Assembly (NCBI RefSeq): GCF_014467285.1
Contig: NZ_NKHR01000013.1
Coordinates: 1 to 64,000 of the forward strand
Source: Xenorhabdus sp014467285
Lineage (GTDB): Bacteria; Pseudomonadota; Gammaproteobacteria; Enterobacterales; Enterobacteriaceae
Length of the DNA: 64,000 nt
Reading direction: 5' to 3'
Each line of letters begins with the position of its first letter. Position 1 is the first letter of the stretch. This document shows positions 63,116-64,000 of this stretch, piece after piece. The notes below the pieces were generated by a model that was not told the DNA's origin, did not search any database, and saw nothing but the letters and a program-made list of their open reading frames with translations. The position numbers and the translations under genes were made by a program.

Positions 63116-63511
63116 CTAATTTTCATTGCCCAGAAGCTCGCTTCTCTGGTCTTTTATTAAGTTGGTGAGTCCGCCAATTTTAACCATAATCCTAAAAAAC
63201 TCTTCAAGTAGTAATGCAATACGTTTATTACTGGCGCCCTCCTTGACCAAATGAATAGTTTCTTGTTCTTTTAGTGTGAATGTAATCTGTGGTTCAGGCA
63301 AAATATCAAAAGTCATTAATTCAGCGACGGGAAGAATAGCTTTGAGCCTCATCACTTCCTGATGCTGAAACGGGTTGTCTCTGAGAACTGAGATGCCGGC
63401 GATAATTTTGTTCCTATGACGAATAAAAATTTCTGTCATCTCTGTAAAACTATTTGGTCGCATAAGATCATGATAAAACAGTTGATCACTTTCTTTCATG
63501 TTGTCGTTCAT
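63116..63511 (-). pseudogene. LuxR-type regulator remnant
   Basis: The 131 residues include FTLKEQETIHLVKEGASNKR and IALLLEE, the first part of a LuxR-type helix-turn-helix (Lxx-E-x-E-xLxxxGxxNKxIA). After this the recognition helix (normally a TVKxH motif) is replaced by FFRIMVKIGGLTN, and no sensor domain of normal length precedes it. This suggests an internal deletion or frameshift. It may be a dead copy of one of the many LuxR solos of these bacteria. Confidence 0.5.
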
Positions 63512-63660
63512 GCAGATAAGACGCTGTTCATCATTTCTGAAATTATTTGGGCACAGAGGATCTAAGAGAAAGGTAAGATAGGGTTACTGAGCGTATTACA
63601 TTTGATAACTCAATTAATACAGAAACAGATACATGAAGATTGAGAGAGGGTGAGTTATTT

Positions 63661-63682
63661 GATAATAATAATTATCATTATC
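63661..63682 (+). promoter_or_regulatory. Fur box before the last gene
   Basis: GATAATAATAATTATCATTATC has the repeated GATAAT hexamers of a strong Fur site, 27 bases upstream of the GTG start at 63709, overlapping the expected promoter. Confidence 0.8.
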
Positions 63683-63708
63683 AAAAAAATATAATATTAG
63701 GAAAATAC

Positions 63709-64000
63709 GTGAAAACCCTCCCATTCATTGGCGCTATGTTGATATCAACATTGGCTCTTGCTTCAGAGCCGGATTGTATTCAGGTGATTGCTCAAAACCA
63801 GTTAATTGAAGGTATATATAATAAAGAAGGTAAGAGTTGCCTGACTATCCAGTTTTCAGACCAACAATATATTCAGCTAAAGGGGCAGGGTTTTTCATCC
63901 GTAACTCTGTCAGATGCTGATAACCAACCTTACAGAGTATTGCTTGAACGTGTTCCGGTTCAGGAAGCACAATCAGTTTCTTACATTGTGCCGATAACAG
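63709..64000 (+). CDS. Fur-regulated secreted protein, 5' part only
   Basis: A GTG start at 63709, with AGGA at 63699-63702, opens a frame that runs off the right edge. A signal peptide is clear (MKTLPFIGAMLISTLALA, cleavage before SEPDC). The mature part reads IQVIAQNQLIEGIYNKEGKS, then YIQLKGQGFSSVTLSDADNQ. Two Cys occur early. I do not recognise the family. The Fur box implies expression under iron limitation, so a role in iron acquisition or a secreted virulence factor is plausible. Confidence 0.6.
   Translation, partial: MKTLPFIGAMLISTLALASEPDCIQVIAQNQLIEGIYNKEGKSCLTIQFSDQQYIQLKGQGFSSVTLSDADNQPYRVLLERVPVQEAQSVSYIVPIT

Noticed and set aside
1..64000. tRNA or rRNA genes
   Set aside because: No cloverleaf with CCA-type end or rRNA signature was noticed by eye; a covariance scan would be decisive.

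Overview
The window looks like a chromosomal segment of an insect-associated enterobacterium of the Xenorhabdus/Photorhabdus type (Morganellaceae). The basis is AT-rich DNA, Escherichia-like housekeeping genes in Escherichia-like order, an ERIC element, many degraded insertion sequences, and a two-gene locus that reads as the pyrrolizixenamide pathway (pxaAB) known from Xenorhabdus. Genus is inference; no 16S rRNA or other decisive marker is present.

Layout. 1-8700 is an accessory island bounded by IS630-like and IS30-like transposase remnants. Its centre, 1383-6683, is a compact one-strand operon that I do not recognise as a described system. It holds a 51-residue peptide made of five tandem KSGVRPDAM-type units, a JmjC/cupin-fold protein whose iron site reads H-E-G instead of H-x-D/E, a haem-oxygenase-fold (HDO-type) oxidase, a GFA-family zinc protein, a truncated EpmA-like class II aminoacyl-tRNA-synthetase paralogue, and a LysE-type exporter fused to a polyamine-type solute-binding domain. 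8706-13441 is the xseA / guaB-guaA core. 13442-18800 is a second patchy region: a winged-helix-like orphan, an ISAs1 remnant that broke a small gene, a YadA-like trimeric adhesin and two fused IS110 fragments. 18909-23910 is the hexose-phosphate uptake locus in the order uhpT-uhpA-uhpB-uhpC. 23928-29748 holds a GNAT protein, rlmA, mntP with its manganese riboswitch, yobD and manXYZ. 29750-39316 holds IS scraps and the pxaA-pxaB locus, inserted between manX and sdaA. 39377-58416 is ordinary enterobacterial core: sdaA, nudL, pabB, yoaH, yebF, a proline iminopeptidase gene, holE, ftnA, yobA-yebZ-yebY, the sRNA gene sdsR, msrC, proQ, prc, htpX, tcyP, ydjM under a perfect LexA box, hxpB, yniB and yniA. 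58547-62134 is the Fur-boxed yfeABCD iron/manganese transporter. The right end has emtA, a decayed LuxR-type remnant and the start of a Fur-boxed secreted protein.

How the island genes may work together (inference). An Fe/2-oxoglutarate enzyme with a halogenase-style H-x-G triad beside an HDO-type oxidase recalls BesD and BesC, which chlorinate lysine and then cleave it with release of formaldehyde and ammonia. In this operon lysine opens every peptide repeat, the ligase is from a lysine-handling family, a GFA-family (formaldehyde-associated) protein sits directly after the oxidase, and the exporter is of an amino-acid-efflux family. A workable model is a leaderless multi-core ribosomal peptide that is modified at repeated positions, probably Lys, and exported whole or as a released amino acid. 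The model is untested.
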